NCBI GenBank assembly: GCA_030704615.1
Contig: CM060731.1
Coordinates: 33,480,001 to 33,544,000 of the forward strand
Length of the DNA stretch: 64,000 nucleotides
From: Takakia lepidozioides
Lineage: Eukaryota; Streptophyta; Takakiopsida; Takakiales; Takakiaceae
Direction of reading: 5' to 3'
Position 1 is the first letter of the stretch; each line of letters opens with the position of its first letter. Of this stretch, positions 26,601-37,821 are shown piece after piece. The notes beneath the pieces are model-generated. The model did no database searches. It saw only the letters and a program-made list of their open reading frames with translations, and was not told the DNA's origin. The position numbers were made by a program, and so were the translations under genes.

Positions 26601-27190
26601 GCTACACGTCAATAAGACGTCACAATAATGGTGTCAGCCAAGTTAGCTTCAAGGTGAAGACTCCACATTCAATGTACCTGATACACGCTAAGGAAGGAGG
26701 AGACCACACATCAGTATATATAGCTATACTTCTAACACTCTTGCATTGTATTGACAGTTTGGAGTCATAGGAACCAGATACATTGGAGTTGTTGCTTACC
26801 CAGCTACCAGATCAGCCGTTCCGACTTTCACGACCTTGAACATCACGCCGAAGCTCTCGAGACGATGGGTCACCAATGCAACGCGTACTTCCTCGTCTGG
26901 ACCCCGTACGACGGCAAGTGGAGCTTACTCGAAGTCTGATAATTCTGCTGGAGGTTAAGGTTTCGGACGCAGGGGGCAACGAAATCATGTTTGAAGGTAG
27001 CTTCGAGTATCAGAATGCTCAAATCACTGCGTGGTCCCAAGTTTAAGGTGTTGGACAATATCGATGGTTGTAGGGACCTATAAATCATTTAGTCAAGAAC
27101 GTATCATTCGCCGAATTTTGAATTTTCTCCAACTCTAAGCAAGTCCAAGATTTTACCGCCCCTCGAGGAACTCGGCGCTAGAAGAGGGGG
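26601..27190 (+). mobile_element. Gypsy-type LTR/leader fragments
   Basis: A TATA-like AGTATATATAGC sits at 26713-26724, where an LTR promoter would follow the relic upstream. 26800-26939 encodes a short acidic/aromatic stretch (DFHDLEHHAEALETMGHQ) that might be the start of gag; this is weak. 27150-27190 reads as the end of a polyprotein plus a purine-rich tract (AGAAGAGGGGG) just before the next LTR. Confidence 0.4.
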
Positions 27191-27750
27191 TGATATCACA
27201 GACATTGCCCAGAGGAATTTATCAGGATTAAATACCAGAAGTTATCGAGTTACCATGTTACCGGAAATTACCACAACTTACCGTAATTTATCATGATTTA
27301 CCATTACTTACCAAGTTACCAGGAGTTTACCAAATTACCAAGAGTAATTTGAGAAACTCCTGAGGAAGCTTCCTTTGGAGGAAACTTCTCCATCAAGGTA
27401 CCTCATTTGCTTAAGGATAGTAGCCAGTATATATAGGAGGCGAGACTGGACACTCTTCAGTCTCGTCAACACCAGTTCAAGCCACTCTTATTTCCAGTCC
27501 CCAGAACTCCAGTCCAGTTCCCAGTACTCTAGCCCAGTTTCCAGTATCTGGTACTCCAGTCCAGTTTCCAATATTCCAGTATTCAAGTCATGTTCCAATA
27601 TCTTGTACTCTTGTTCATTGTTATAAAGATCATCTTGATTCTTATTTACTCATCGTGCATACAGCCACGCCGACCTTGACTTCTTGTCTAGTCTTGTACC
27701 TCTAGGCTGATCTCTTGTTTGTGTTCAGTCATGTTCTCGTCTTTGACATA
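27191..27750 (+). mobile_element. LTR-like segment, gypsy type
   Basis: Begins TGATATCACA directly after the purine tract AGAAGAGGGGG, as an LTR follows a polypurine tract. A TATA box AGTATATATAGG lies at 27427-27437, followed by CTTCAGTCTCGTCAACACCAG and a CAG/TCCAGT-rich stretch, then CTAGTCTTGTACC. The part from the TATA box on resembles 42600-42840, so two copies of one LTR family are present. Exact ends are unproven. Confidence 0.5.
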
Positions 27751-28030
27751 GTCCGAGTAATTTGTAGATGTCATTCACCCCAAATAACACACCAGAAGAC
27801 CAACCAGAACGGGGAAAATATATATATATATACATGTTTTTTTTTTTTTTTTTTTTTTTTCTTGAAAAACTTGCAAATGAACCCAACCCCTACTTTACAA
27901 GCAAAAGACTTGGCGTTTACCCGGCATGGATTTCTGGTCACTTGGATGTGACAACGAATCATAAGTTATATAGTCCGAGCAATTTGTAGATGTCATTCAC
28001 CCCAAATAGCACACCAGAAGACCAGCCAGA
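27748..28030. repeat. 62-bp direct repeats flanking a poly-T segment
   Basis: The block ATAGTCCGAG-n-AATTTGTAG...CACACCAGAAGACCA occurs at 27748-27810 and 27969-28030, about 221 bp apart and nearly identical. Between them is (TA)n, T22 and AACTTGCAAATGAACCC. A related T-rich plus AACTTGCAGAC sequence follows at 28145, so the whole unit is probably repeated about 1.5 times. Confidence 0.75.
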
Positions 28031-28045
28031 TTAAGATGGCATCAA

Positions 28046-28110
28046 CGCCACCTTAATCTAGCACATTCGGGGAAAAAAAAAACGGATTAAGGTGCTAGAT
28101 TAAGGTGGCG
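28046..28110. repeat. Perfect 19-bp inverted repeat
   Basis: CGCCACCTTAATCTAGCAC at 28046-28064 is the exact inverse of 28092-28110. The loop is A-rich, and CATTCGGGGAAAAA follows each arm as a direct repeat. Confidence 0.9.
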
Positions 28111-28737
28111 CATTCGGGGAAAAAATAAAAAAATAAAAAAATCGGATTTTTTTTGTTTTGTTTTTTTTGGGAAAACTTGCAGACAAATTTTGGGTTGTCA
28201 TGTTATGCGGAGGCTGCAGCGGGCGATTTAGTCTCCTCTCATCTCCTCCTCCTGTGCTTTACGACAGAGATGGTTTTATGCAGAGCAGAGCTAGTGTCTT
28301 CACAGACAGTTGTGCCTTCGTTTTGGATACTGACTCCAATAACAGTTGATATTCTTCGTCGGAATGAATCGACTATTTTCAAACGATTTTTATTAAAGCA
28401 CCAAATGGCCTCTCCACCTTCTTTGCAATTAGGTGTGAGCATCTCTCTCGACTTAGGATACCTGGTAAAAAGACAACCACAACTCTCATCAGTTGGCAGG
28501 GGTTCATTCTGGAGCTCGGGGGATTCGGCAACCACTACTGAAAAATGCTTTTTAATTTTTCATTCATCCACAAACTACATTCATCCATGTGCAATTAGTC
28601 TAGCAGACATTCATCCATCATTCATCCGTCATTCATCCATAACGACCTTGTCAGTATAAATGTTATACCGACACTACCCACAGTAATAGGTTATCTAAGC
28701 CTAAACATATATCCGCGGTTATAGGCACGAGTAGATC

Positions 28738-28800
28738 CTGAAGCATGAGCAGAATTTTGTTTACGGAATTTTCTGCTCACGGATTCTGCTCACGCTTCAG
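28738..28800. repeat. Imperfect hairpin upstream of the piggyBac relic
   Basis: CTGAAGCATGAGCAGAATT pairs with AATCCGTGAGCAGAA/ATTCTGCTCACGCTTCAG. TTCTGCTCACG also occurs twice as a direct repeat in the right half. No TTAA terminus is present here, so this is not the element end. Confidence 0.6.
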
Positions 28801-28863
28801 CAATCCCCGACAGAATTCTGCAGGGTGGTGGTAACTCGTGGATGTAGGGGCAGTTAGGGCCGG

Positions 28864-30950
28864 GTGCATGTGCTAATGGCGCCGAAGCGCAAGACACCTG
28901 AGGCGGGAGAACCACTGGCACCTCCATTTCACCTTGAGAGGGCTGTGAATATAATTAGAGAGTGGTGTGAGGAGGAGCAGCACTGCACAACTCGGCAAGT
29001 TGCACAAGTGCTAGGTTGTTTGAGCGAGAGCTACTTGTTGTCTTTACCAGTTCCTCCTCAGGCGCACAAGTGGCCGAAGCATCCTAAGGCACATAATTGG
29101 CGATTTTTGCTTAGAAGGCAAGTATGGCTCTTGTTGGGTTGGAAGGAGAGACGGGAGGAGGGAGATAAGGGTGGGTTCTCTTATTCTGTCAATTTGGTTT
29201 TTGAGGGAACTGGTTTGGATGTAAGGAGACAGGGTAACACTTGTTTTTCCCGATCACCTCTGGAGGAGCTAGATGTGAATAATTTGAGTGTCATTGAAAG
29301 ACTTAGTGAGGGCATTTTTGTTGGTGCTTGTGAGATTGACGATGATGATGTGCCGGATGATTACGAGGAGGACTCAGCCAATGAGGAGGACTGGGAGGAC
29401 ACGGACATGGAGGAACCTGGCGTGGTGAGGAATCCCACTTTTCGGGATTTGTTTGCTCCGAGACGGGAGTGCAAGGAGAATGTTTATTGCAGTGACAGAG
29501 TTGCTTTTGGGGGGCCACAGCCGGGCCCAACTCTGTAGGATATGAAAGGGGCGACTGTTATTTCGTTTTTCCATTTGTTTTGGAGGCCTTGTGTGCTGCA
29601 GCGAGTATGCAGGGAAACTAATCTGTATGCGGCAGTGTGTGTGAGGTCAGGAACTCGTGGTGGGCCGTTGTGAAGCCACTGAAGGTGCCCGAATTGCAAG
29701 CTTGGCTGGGGGTATGTCTGTTCATGGGCATCAAGAGGTTGCCAAACATTCGGTGCTATTGACAGTTGATCGAAGTGTTTTTTGCTTGCCCAGTAATCAG
29801 GAAGGTGATGACTCGTACCCGGGGTTTGAAACAATCCTCCGTTGCCTCCATCTGGTGGATAATAGCACTTTGTGTACTGATCGATCCAGTCCTCAGTATG
29901 ATAAACTCGGCAAGGTAAGATGGACCCTGTAATGAGATAGTTGGTAGATGCAAAGCTCTCTGGAATTTGAACAAGATGGCCACTGTTGCTGAGGTGATGA
30001 TAAGGTACAAAGGAAAGTCAGTGTGCAATTCGGCAGTACATGCCGAAAAAGCCAGTGAAGTGGGTGTGGGCCCTGGCAGACGCAGAGTCATCCTATGTTT
30101 ATGACTTTGATGTTTATTGCGGTAAAAATGGGGGGCTGCGGGTATCAAGGAGAAGAGTGGAAAAGGTGAGGCCTACGATGTTGTCACGGGGCTCGTCTCT
30201 TCCTTGCATGGGTTGGGGCATGCACATGATTGTCACAGACAATTTCTTTTCATCACACGAGTTGTTCTATGACATGGCCTTGCTGGGCACTTGGGCCACC
30301 GGCACTGTCATAATTGCGTGGGGCTGCCCCCTGCCCTGTTAGCCATGCAGAAGAGTAAGACGGCCAGGCAGGGGATTCGTGGTGGAAGATGCATAAGTCG
30401 CAGCAAATCGCCAGTGTCCTTTTGGTGGCACAAAAAAAGAGACTTCATCATCTCATCTGCAGCTCGGCCTGCCTGCGGGCCAAACTCCCCTATCACTGTG
30501 AAACGCTCTATGGGGAATGCCAGGGTTCGGGTACCAAGTGTACCTATGTATGTTCAATACCAGAGCTATATGAGGGGTGTTGATGTACAAGATCAGTTGC
30601 GGGGTGCATACTCCATGCAATTGAAAACCCACAAATGGTGGCACCGAGTTTTCTTTTTCTTGGTGGATATAACTATGGTGAACGCTTATCTGTTGCACAG
30701 AGCGCACAACCAGGCACTGAAACGCGTGCGATGTCTCATCTGGAGTTTAGTCTGGCAATGGCCCATGCATTGACCGAAGGCACATGGGCTCAATTGGCGA
30801 TGACTGGCTAGTCATATGTCCACCAATGCTTGCATTCAAGGCTTCGTAGGCAGTGTGCTCGTTGTGGTCGGCAGACTCACCATTATTGTCCCCAATGTAG
30901 CTCCACCTTCATGTGCATTGTCACTTGCTGGCGGGAGGCCCACCGCATAC
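28864..30950 (+). pseudogene. piggyBac-like transposase, decayed, with Cys-rich tail
   Basis: 28864-29538 encodes an acidic N-terminal part (DDDVPDDYEEDSANEEDWED). Core blocks follow in shifting frames: ELQAWLGVCLFMGIKRLPN (29690 on), TVAEVMIRYKGK (29975), YMPKKPVKWVWALADAESS then YVYDFDVYCGKNGG (30040 on), IVTDNFFSSHELF with the second Asp at 30238-30240, and YMRGVDVQDQLRGAYSMQLK then THKWWHRVFFFL with the third Asp at 30582-30584. At 30845-30950 a Cys/His cluster (QCARCGRQTHHYCPQCSSTF) matches the piggyBac C-terminal zinc domain. The first catalytic Asp position reads Ala (TVAE), and at least four frame breaks exist, so it is inactive. No left terminus was found. Confidence 0.88.
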
Positions 30951-32215
30951 GGGCAAGGTGATGGTGTTCCTGTGTTAATTCAGTTGGTGCGGTGCTCTTG
31001 TTGCCTGGCAATTGCAGGGGCTTTGTGTTCGTGGCGCATAGTGTTGATGTTTGTGAGTTCTTGTGGGGCGGGGCACTTACATGGTTGGCTTTTGTTGGCA
31101 GGGAGACGGTGCACGGCTGGTTGGTGTGGTACTTGCTGGGGTGTTTGTCTCATTGATGGTGCGGGCAGGGTGACGTGATTGCACTGGTTCTTGGGCTCTG
31201 ATGTTGTTTGGGTTGGGATCGCCAGTTATTCTGGGATTGAGGGAGGGCTGGGCATGGGTGCACAGGTCGCGGGGTTTCCTTGTTTTTTTGGGTTTTGATG
31301 TTGTTTGGGTTGGCAAAGGGAGGGAGGGCTGCCAGAGTGATTGTTGAGCTTGGGGGTTGGCTGGCTGCTTGGGGGGGGGGGCTGTCTGCATACTGGGCAG
31401 ATAAGGGGGTTCAAACCCCCCTCAACTCTGGTAATTCATGCCGCGGGAAGGAAGTTGGGGGTGTATGTCTCGGGGAAGGTGGTTGGGCTTTGGCAGTTGG
31501 TGTCTACAGAATGGCGGGTGGGAGGCAGGCAAGTGCGGGGTCAGGAGCTAGTGGATTTCACAGGGGCCCTTTGGTTTTTCGTTTTTCATGACGTGGCCCT
31601 AAAAATCCTGCCGGAAAATGTTGCCGGCCTAGCAGCTAGTAGGCTTGAGTTGGGATAGGATGCAAAAATCACTAGGAACATGATCTCTCCCTGGGAATTT
31701 CTGGGAATTGGAAATGGTTTGGACCATTGGGCAGAGACTGGTACATGGCACATCTTCACCGTTGGAAGTAGCAATTCATGTAGAATTGGGTGTCCCCATA
31801 ATGTATTAGAAGTCATAGTGGCAAAATTTACAAAATTATGCCCCCAATTTCACATACAAAGCAACCCCTGAATTTTGGGTCGGAGATTTTGGGAGGGCAC
31901 CTGGTATCTGCCACGAGATGCTCAGTATGGTGGGCATTCTGACAGGAAAATTTAACCTGATACACAAAATCTCTGGTCAAACCAAAGTTACCCCACCTTT
32001 TTGTGGGGTGAACTTGCAAAAGTGGTGTTTTTTTTCTTGCTATAATCTCCAAATTCCAATGGTCAAATATGCTGAAATTTTATAAGTAGATGGATGTGGT
32101 AATTAGTGATTTATACGGTTCAAATCTGTGGATGATAGTAGGTAAGGAGTTACACCCTGATCCATGAGGGTGTGTACCATTTTGGGTTTGGCCCACTTAG
32201 CTCGTCGCTTAGGGG
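30951..32215. mobile_element. 3' non-coding flank and right terminus of a piggyBac-type element
   Basis: Ends in GCTCGTCGCTTAGGGG (32200-32215) followed by TTAA at 32216-32219. It contains a G-rich region (31200-31560), the shared block TTTTTCATGACGTGGCCCT (31583) also seen in the 17444 element, and TATAATCTCCAAATTCCAA near 32041. It may be the 3' end of the transposase copy upstream, or a separate non-autonomous copy inserted there; the missing left end prevents a decision. Confidence 0.6.
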
Positions 32216-32219
32216 TTAA

Positions 32220-33170
32220 CCCCTAAACGACGAGCCGACCCCAATGGGTCGGTCCGATTTTTCATCCATCCATAGCATGCATGGATGAAGTCCGATGAAC
32301 AAGGGGCTTGAATGAAAAATGAAGCGCAGAACGAGCTGCACACGCAGGTCTTTATGGCACCCCCAACAGAGAAAAAGTCAGCTGTCGGGAGTTTCTTGAA
32401 GTTTGGGAATTGCAGGATTTTGGGTGGAGGGTGGGCCATGGCGGTTGACCATCGACGTGGTAGGTGGTAGCGGCCACTCGGGTGGGATTTTGCGGCGGGG
32501 GCATGTAGGGGTTGGAGTGGGGGGGTGCTTGTGAGGCCCTCCCCAAAACGCCGAGGAACATGGGGACGGCTCGAATGAGCTGGCCATGGCAAACAATGGG
32601 GAACCTTGACGTGGCTCGGAAAACGTCGCTGGATTCAGGCGAAATTCCGGCCACCGATTGCCTAATCTAGAGGAGGCTGAAAATTTCACAAAATCCCACA
32701 TCCCAAATGCAATTTAGGGAATTTTTGAGAAATTCTTGGGCAAGTTTGTGTAGTTCTTGGCCTATGAGGGACTGACCGTTGGACTTCCCAATTAAAGAAA
32801 AATTTGGGGTCCCAATGGGGCCTATACCATTTCCTTTGCAAATTCTTTTTTTGGACCCCCGTTCCAATCACATACAAAGCACCCCACCATTCATTTTGGC
32901 AGATTGGCGTGAAATTTGGTGCGAGGGTTTGGGATTGTGCACTTCACAGGAATATAGCACTTTTTTCTCGCAGGAAAATTTGGGATCATGGATAATTTGC
33001 TTGGTCAAACATGAACTTTTGCTTTGTTTTTACCATTTTCTAAAAAATGCACCATCTTCAAATGTTATAATCTCCCAAACTACACAGTGGAATCTCCCCA
33101 AATTTGGGGGGCTTGTGCATCTGGTAGGTAGGAAGCAGTTTGTACAGTTCATGCACGTAGATGAACGTTA
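32220..33170. mobile_element. piggyBac-type non-autonomous element, right end lost
   Basis: Starts at the same TTAA with CCCCTAAACGACGAGC (32220-32235), then the subterminal palindrome CCGACCC-AAT-GGGTCGG. GGCACCCCCAACAG (32354) parallels GGCACCCTAAAAACC in the 17444 element, and TTATAATCTCCCAAAC (33065) matches the family interior motif. No matching right terminus was found; the sequence gives way to a 33-bp duplication at 33171. Confidence 0.65.
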
Positions 33171-33236
33171 GTGGGCAGGTAGCCGCTGACGCGTGAGTGT
33201 GGTGTGGGCAGGTAGCCGCTGACGCGTGAGTGTGGT
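33171..33236. repeat. 33-bp tandem duplication
   Basis: GTGGGCAGGTAGCCGCTGAC plus GCGTGAGTGTGGT occurs twice in a row with no change, at 33171 and 33204. It marks the point where the preceding element loses its right end. Confidence 0.92.
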
Positions 33237-34143
33237 CCCGGAATTGTCCAAAAAACCGAAAAACACCTTAGGGAGGTCTTCACAAGTCCGGCACTACGCT
33301 TTTGTTGCAGATACTACTAGAGTATGGCCGATTTTATTATTTGGGTCCCCGTGAGGGGAGGGCTGCGCCGGCCAAGGAGGTAGTGCAAAATCAGGGCGAC
33401 GCAAGGCCCCGGCAGCAAGCTGCCAGATGGGCTTGCTGCCAGATGGGCCCGCACCCAGGAATAATTAGATGAATATAATGAGACTCGATGAAACTCGTAT
33501 CAGATATTTAACTGATAAGATCAGATTCCTCACATGATCATTGCGAAATGGCCGAGAAACATATGGCACGCATTGGAAGCCAGGCGCTTTATATACTGGT
33601 CTGGATCACAAACTTGGGCAATCGATATGGGACTATCTTTTACAAGGAAATAATTATCTCGCGTTGCAAAGGATAGGAAACTACAAAAATTGCTTCCCAG
33701 GCATGCTTCCCACGGATGCCACTTTGCCCAAACCCTTCTGCCCCTGCCTGGAAGAGAGTCCGAACTCTTTCTTTGAGCCCCTTTTGCTACTGCGCTCCAG
33801 AAGGTGAGAGAGGTGAGACAGTGTTTGATCGATGCAGGCTGCATAGATTCAAACACCCAGCAGGATGTTCATCGAGCTGGGGAAAATTTTATTGCAAATG
33901 CAATTTGTAAGAAATGTCTTACAACCATGAGGTGCGATATTCATCTGCTGAATCCACCCCTGGAATAATACTCAACGAGTCGCTGGCCAGCTCCAAAGGT
34001 TTCAATACACAGAGATGGACCCGCGGCACGTGAATTTGTTTTTCTATGATGAGTTCGCAATGTGTAACAAGACTCGTCTCCTCAAGGCAAGCGACCGGAG
34101 CAATGTGCTATCTAGGTTCAGAGATGGGTGCTCAGTTGATTGA
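33237..34143. other. Intergenic, 3' of the pectinesterase
   Basis: 33330-33450 holds GGGAGGGCTGCGCCGGCC and a short duplication of GCTTGCTGCCAGATGGG. A G/C-rich start contrasts with the AT-rich neighbours. Overlapping frames at 33530-33856 on both strands are not supported as genes. The end is the PME 3' untranslated region. Confidence 0.4.
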
Positions 34144-36327
34144 TCACAGAGTAGTGGTATACTCAATGTTGGTCTCGGGCAGCCATGAATTGGCATCTAT
34201 GAACTTAGTGGCCTGATACTTGCTGGCCTCTGTGGTATTGGTAATTTGTGTGGACCATGAAACCCTGCCTTTGGTGCTGGCCCCGGCTCCTGTGCTCTTG
34301 TACTCAGCGTAGTACAGAGTTGAGAGTGCAAAATCCCCTGACCAGGCAAGCCATCCTGCCGAGTTTACTACGGCCCCCAAATTGGACTTCAAATGAACGC
34401 AGAGAGAGTACAGCTTCCATGGCCGCCCCAAATACGTAGGAAACTGGGCCTGCTGTGCTTGGAGTGTGCTGGTGCCGTCGAACACGCAGTTTTGGAAGGA
34501 AGTACCCGTATTTTGACCGGGATCTGTTCTGCCCTGAGCAGTGTAAGTATTTTGCTGGCCAGCCAGACCCGTCTTGGCCAAAATGGTGCAAGACTGGAAG
34601 GAAACGGCCGCATTTCCGAAGATGAAATCCACAGTACCGTAGATGGTGCAGTTTCTGTAGAATTGGCGGAAGGTGTGGGTGTACAAGGTGTCTTGATAAC
34701 CTTCGAAGGAGCAGAGATAGAATGCGGTTTGGTCTGCGCTCACTCGCAGAGCAACAGCCTGGTGCTTGATGGCTCCTGCTGTGTTTTGAATTGTAATTCC
34801 CTGTGCGATGAAGCCCGGCCCATTAACAGCTGCATCAATCAGAGCACAGTTGTGACAGATTAGTGAATGCATCAATTGAGGAGTCGCAGAAATCTTACAA
34901 AACTAGCATACATGTGCTAGCGTGACCCAGATGTGACTATTTTCTAGTTCAGCCTACACTGATCATATATCATCTTTCATATCACGATTCTACTGTCCCC
35001 TTCCTGTTTGTTCCACCTATGTAAGCTGCCTCAATCAATTAGTTATTTGAGATAGCGATGGACTGAACAGACACTGTCATCCTGGTAAATGCTCAATCCA
35101 GCTTCAGATTAAGCGTGTATGTGATGGCTTTCCCAATATGCCTGCTTCTGCAAGCCCTCTGAACCACCAGTACTAGAGCCAACATAAACGAGTGCTCAGA
35201 GTGAAAAACGTGAAGGACGTACCGACAGTGGCAGATTTGAAAGTGGTCATGCCCTGCATTTGCACATTGTTGGCCGCAGTGATGATTGTTTTATTGATGC
35301 CATCACCCAGTAACATCAAGTTCTTCGCCGCCTTTGGAATAGTCACGTTCTCAGAATATGTCCCCGCTTTGATGTAGATTACGTATCTGGAACTGCTAGA
35401 CAAGGGGGCGTTGTCCACTGCCTTCTGGATCGTCGTGTATGTCCCCGATGAGTCCTTCGCAACGACAACATTTGCTTGAACGTTGTTACGTGCCACGAGT
35501 AGACGGCGGTCTCGGGGATTCAGCCACGAGGGAAAAGGATCCTCGACACCTAGAGACTCAGGTACAGGAACTGGCGAGGAGAGTAACCTCCTGTGGAGAC
35601 CCGGAATATGAAGATCTGAGAGGTTCGGCTTACGACCGAGGTGGAAAAATGAAGATTTCCAACTTGACAAGTCATTTCCAAAATCTGCCAAGGCGTTGAC
35701 GAAAGAGAGGGAAATGCTCAAAATCTGGGCTGTCTTGTTTCCCTGATCGGCCACCAACTGGCCATCTGCTGGTGCAATTTCCGAGAATACATCTATGCAA
35801 GTAGTGTGAAACTCCATCGCAGCACTAATCTGTGTCTTGAGGTCTTGAAAAAGGCTGCGCAGGGCAGTCAAATTGAAAGAGGAGATCTGGGAGGATGCTG
35901 CTGACAGCTGATCGAGCGAATTCTGCAAATTCTCCATACAAACTTCAACAGCAGCTGTGACATTTGCATTGGATCCGTTGAGAGCCAGGACGGTGGTCCT
36001 GGTCTCATTCACTGCTTGTGACGCTGATGAGACGGCCAAGGAGGTGAGGCCCTTAGAATCTGCGTTCTGCGAACTGGGGTTGCTTGATATTGTTCCTTTG
36101 CAAATCTCGGGGTATAGAGTTACGCTGCAAGCCGACTGAATGGCTTGCGTGACCCCATTCTCTTGTGCTACGTGATGTCCTTTTCTGCGAGCCAGAGGTA
36201 TAGATATAGCTACTACAAGAATGATAACTAACAGACCTAGTAAAGCAGTTGTAGTCATGCAGCAACAGCGCTTTCGTGACCTCGGTCTGTAACTTCCGTC
36301 CAATGGCTTGGACTCGTCTGATGTCAT
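34144..36327 (-). CDS. PME: Type-I pectin methylesterase with pro-region inhibitor domain, two exons
   Basis: Exon 1 is 36327-35223 and exon 2 is 34829-34144; the 393-nt intron has GT/AG ends and the join keeps phase, giving 596 residues. Residues 26-46 form a membrane anchor (ALLGLLVIILVVAISIPLA). The PMEI domain, about 60-220, has the four conserved Cys (66, 76, 130, 177). Two RRLL processing sites lie at 246-249 and 274-277, where subtilases usually release the mature enzyme. The catalytic domain shows QAVALRVSADQTAFYLCSF, EGYQDTLYTHTFRQFY, GTVDFIFGNAAVSFQ and LGRPWK, so the catalytic Gln, Asp and Arg are kept. It demethylates homogalacturonan in the wall after transit through the secretory pathway. 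After LGRPWK the usual EYSRTV reads LYSLCV, a local divergence. Reading frames are intact. Confidence 0.94.
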
Positions 36328-36348
36328 TGTGACCAGCTGATCCCACAG

Positions 36349-36350
<2 letters not shown>

Positions 36351-36380
<30 letters not shown>
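36351..36380. repeat. (CT)n microsatellite in the PME leader
   Basis: About 15 CT dinucleotides, (GA)n on the PME sense strand, 24 bp upstream of its ATG. GA-rich leaders are common in plant genes and can act as GAGA-type elements; regulation here is inference. Confidence 0.95.
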
Positions 36381-36382
<2 letters not shown>

Positions 36383-37435
36383 GCCCCCCCAAAAGACCAC
36401 CTCCCTCGCGCTCAAAGATAATTCTTGAGCACTCCTCGAAATTCGCTGCTATCTCTCAAAAGACTCGTCACCTCTCTCCCCCTCTCTACTTCTCTATCTC
36501 ATCAGAGACGAGGCCAACAGTTGTTGCAAATTATTGCACCGAGCTTATGTCTGGACAGCTGCTTCTCACTGGCTCCCTCTATGAGCTATGTTCCACCAGC
36601 AGTACCGGTTGAAATGCATTTAAAAGCTGTCACTGTTTGAACTCGTCTAACGAAACTGCTGTGATGGTGAATACGGTGGCACACGCTGCCCTCTCCAGAC
36701 TGTAAATCCATGCTGCACAAGTACCCCTGGGAGAGACGACCCCACCACTGCCAGCTTCTGCACGCGGCTTGGTGGCGGCCTCTTCCTCATCTCGCACGCG
36801 CTTACTAGAGCTGTTTCCCACATTTCCCAATCAATCATCGTCTCTGAAATTTTACCTATACTGTAATTTTGGTGTGGAACCTGTACTAACCAGGATTTGA
36901 GCCCAGGATCACTTGACTGATCGCCGCCGCCCAGTCAGACTGTTAAAGCTGCCATGGCAGATATCCATATGCTGGATCCCTATAACCAACTGTCCAATTG
37001 TATTCTGTATATTTTATCCTCCTTATTTACCATTTTTATTTATTTGAAGATGGTTTAGGTTCCAAATTTTAATTTTCTAAAGAACCGTGCTTGCAAAGCA
37101 CACCAAGATGAGGTGGAGCCGGAAGAAACCTTGTAAAATGTAGCCCTTACCCCTTACCCTCTTAAGGCCCTGGTGGAGCCTAGAAGGGCCCACCGCCTCA
37201 TCCTGCTTATGGAAAGTTCTAGAAGTAGAAGGAGGGCCCACCCTCCTGCTTCTATGCTAGCCTGTACACGTGGCCTCACATTTAGCCCATTCGAACGCAG
37301 GTGCCCAGCTCCCTCCCCATTGGCTGCTCCAATCCTCTCCCTTATTCGACCTTCAGGAACAATACTATAGCCCTGATTCCAAGATTACCATGCTAACTTA
37401 AGTACTAATCGAACTTTAGCACTGACTGAATGTCA
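36381..37435. other. PME promoter side and intergenic
   Basis: No gene found. A near palindrome AGAAGGAGGG-CCCA-CCCTCCT lies near 37227-37250. 37141-37165 repeats CCCTTACC. Overlapping minus frames near 36630-36838 share no family features. Confidence 0.4.
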
Positions 37436-37473
37436 TGTCAGACGGTGGCCCAATGTTCCGCTACCGTCTGACA
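37436..37473. repeat. 14-bp inverted repeat hairpin
   Basis: TGTCAGACGGTGGC (37436-37449) pairs with GCTACCGTCTGACA (37460-37473) with one mismatch and a 10-nt loop. Confidence 0.85.
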
Positions 37474-37725
37474 GTTGTATCTTATCAAAACATATTTAAT
37501 TCGTAAAGAACTAGGGCTGATTTCTCTCTGTTTGTATCTGCGTATTATACAGCGTATCAGCCAGCCACACAAGTACCAGTGCACACCTGTGCAATATACA
37601 CCTGCATAGTGCACACCCGCGATATTTCTTTATCTTTACCTCCAAGATCTTTTCTCACAGGAAGCTACCAGCAGGGAGAAAGCATAAGGAAGGATTAAAA
37701 GATAAAGAAATCATCCCATTTCTTT

Positions 37726-37821
37726 CCATGAGGGGAGGGTATTATGGAAATTTCGGTACATTGTCTCTGGCTCCCGCCCTCGGCTCTGTACCAAAATTTC
37801 CGTAATACCCTCCCCTCAGGG
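37726..37821. repeat. 35-bp foldback repeat
   Basis: 37726-37760 (GAGGGGAGGGTATTATGG, AAATTTCGGTACA) and 37787-37821 (TGTACCAAAATTTCC, GTAATACCCTCCCCTC) are inverses with four mismatches over 35 bp and a 26-nt G/C-rich spacer. It has the shape of a miniature foldback element or a small hairpin RNA precursor; no coding sequence. Confidence 0.88.

Noticed and set aside
28153-28659. 168-codon plus-strand frame before the piggyBac relic
   Set aside because: Low complexity at both ends, overlaps the repeat zone and an equally open minus frame; no family features.
31200-31590. Gly-rich open frames after the piggyBac relic
   Set aside because: Product of a G-rich tract within the element flank; no start context or domain.
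34393-34863. 156-codon plus-strand frame opposite PME exon 2
   Set aside because: Antisense shadow of a well supported coding exon.
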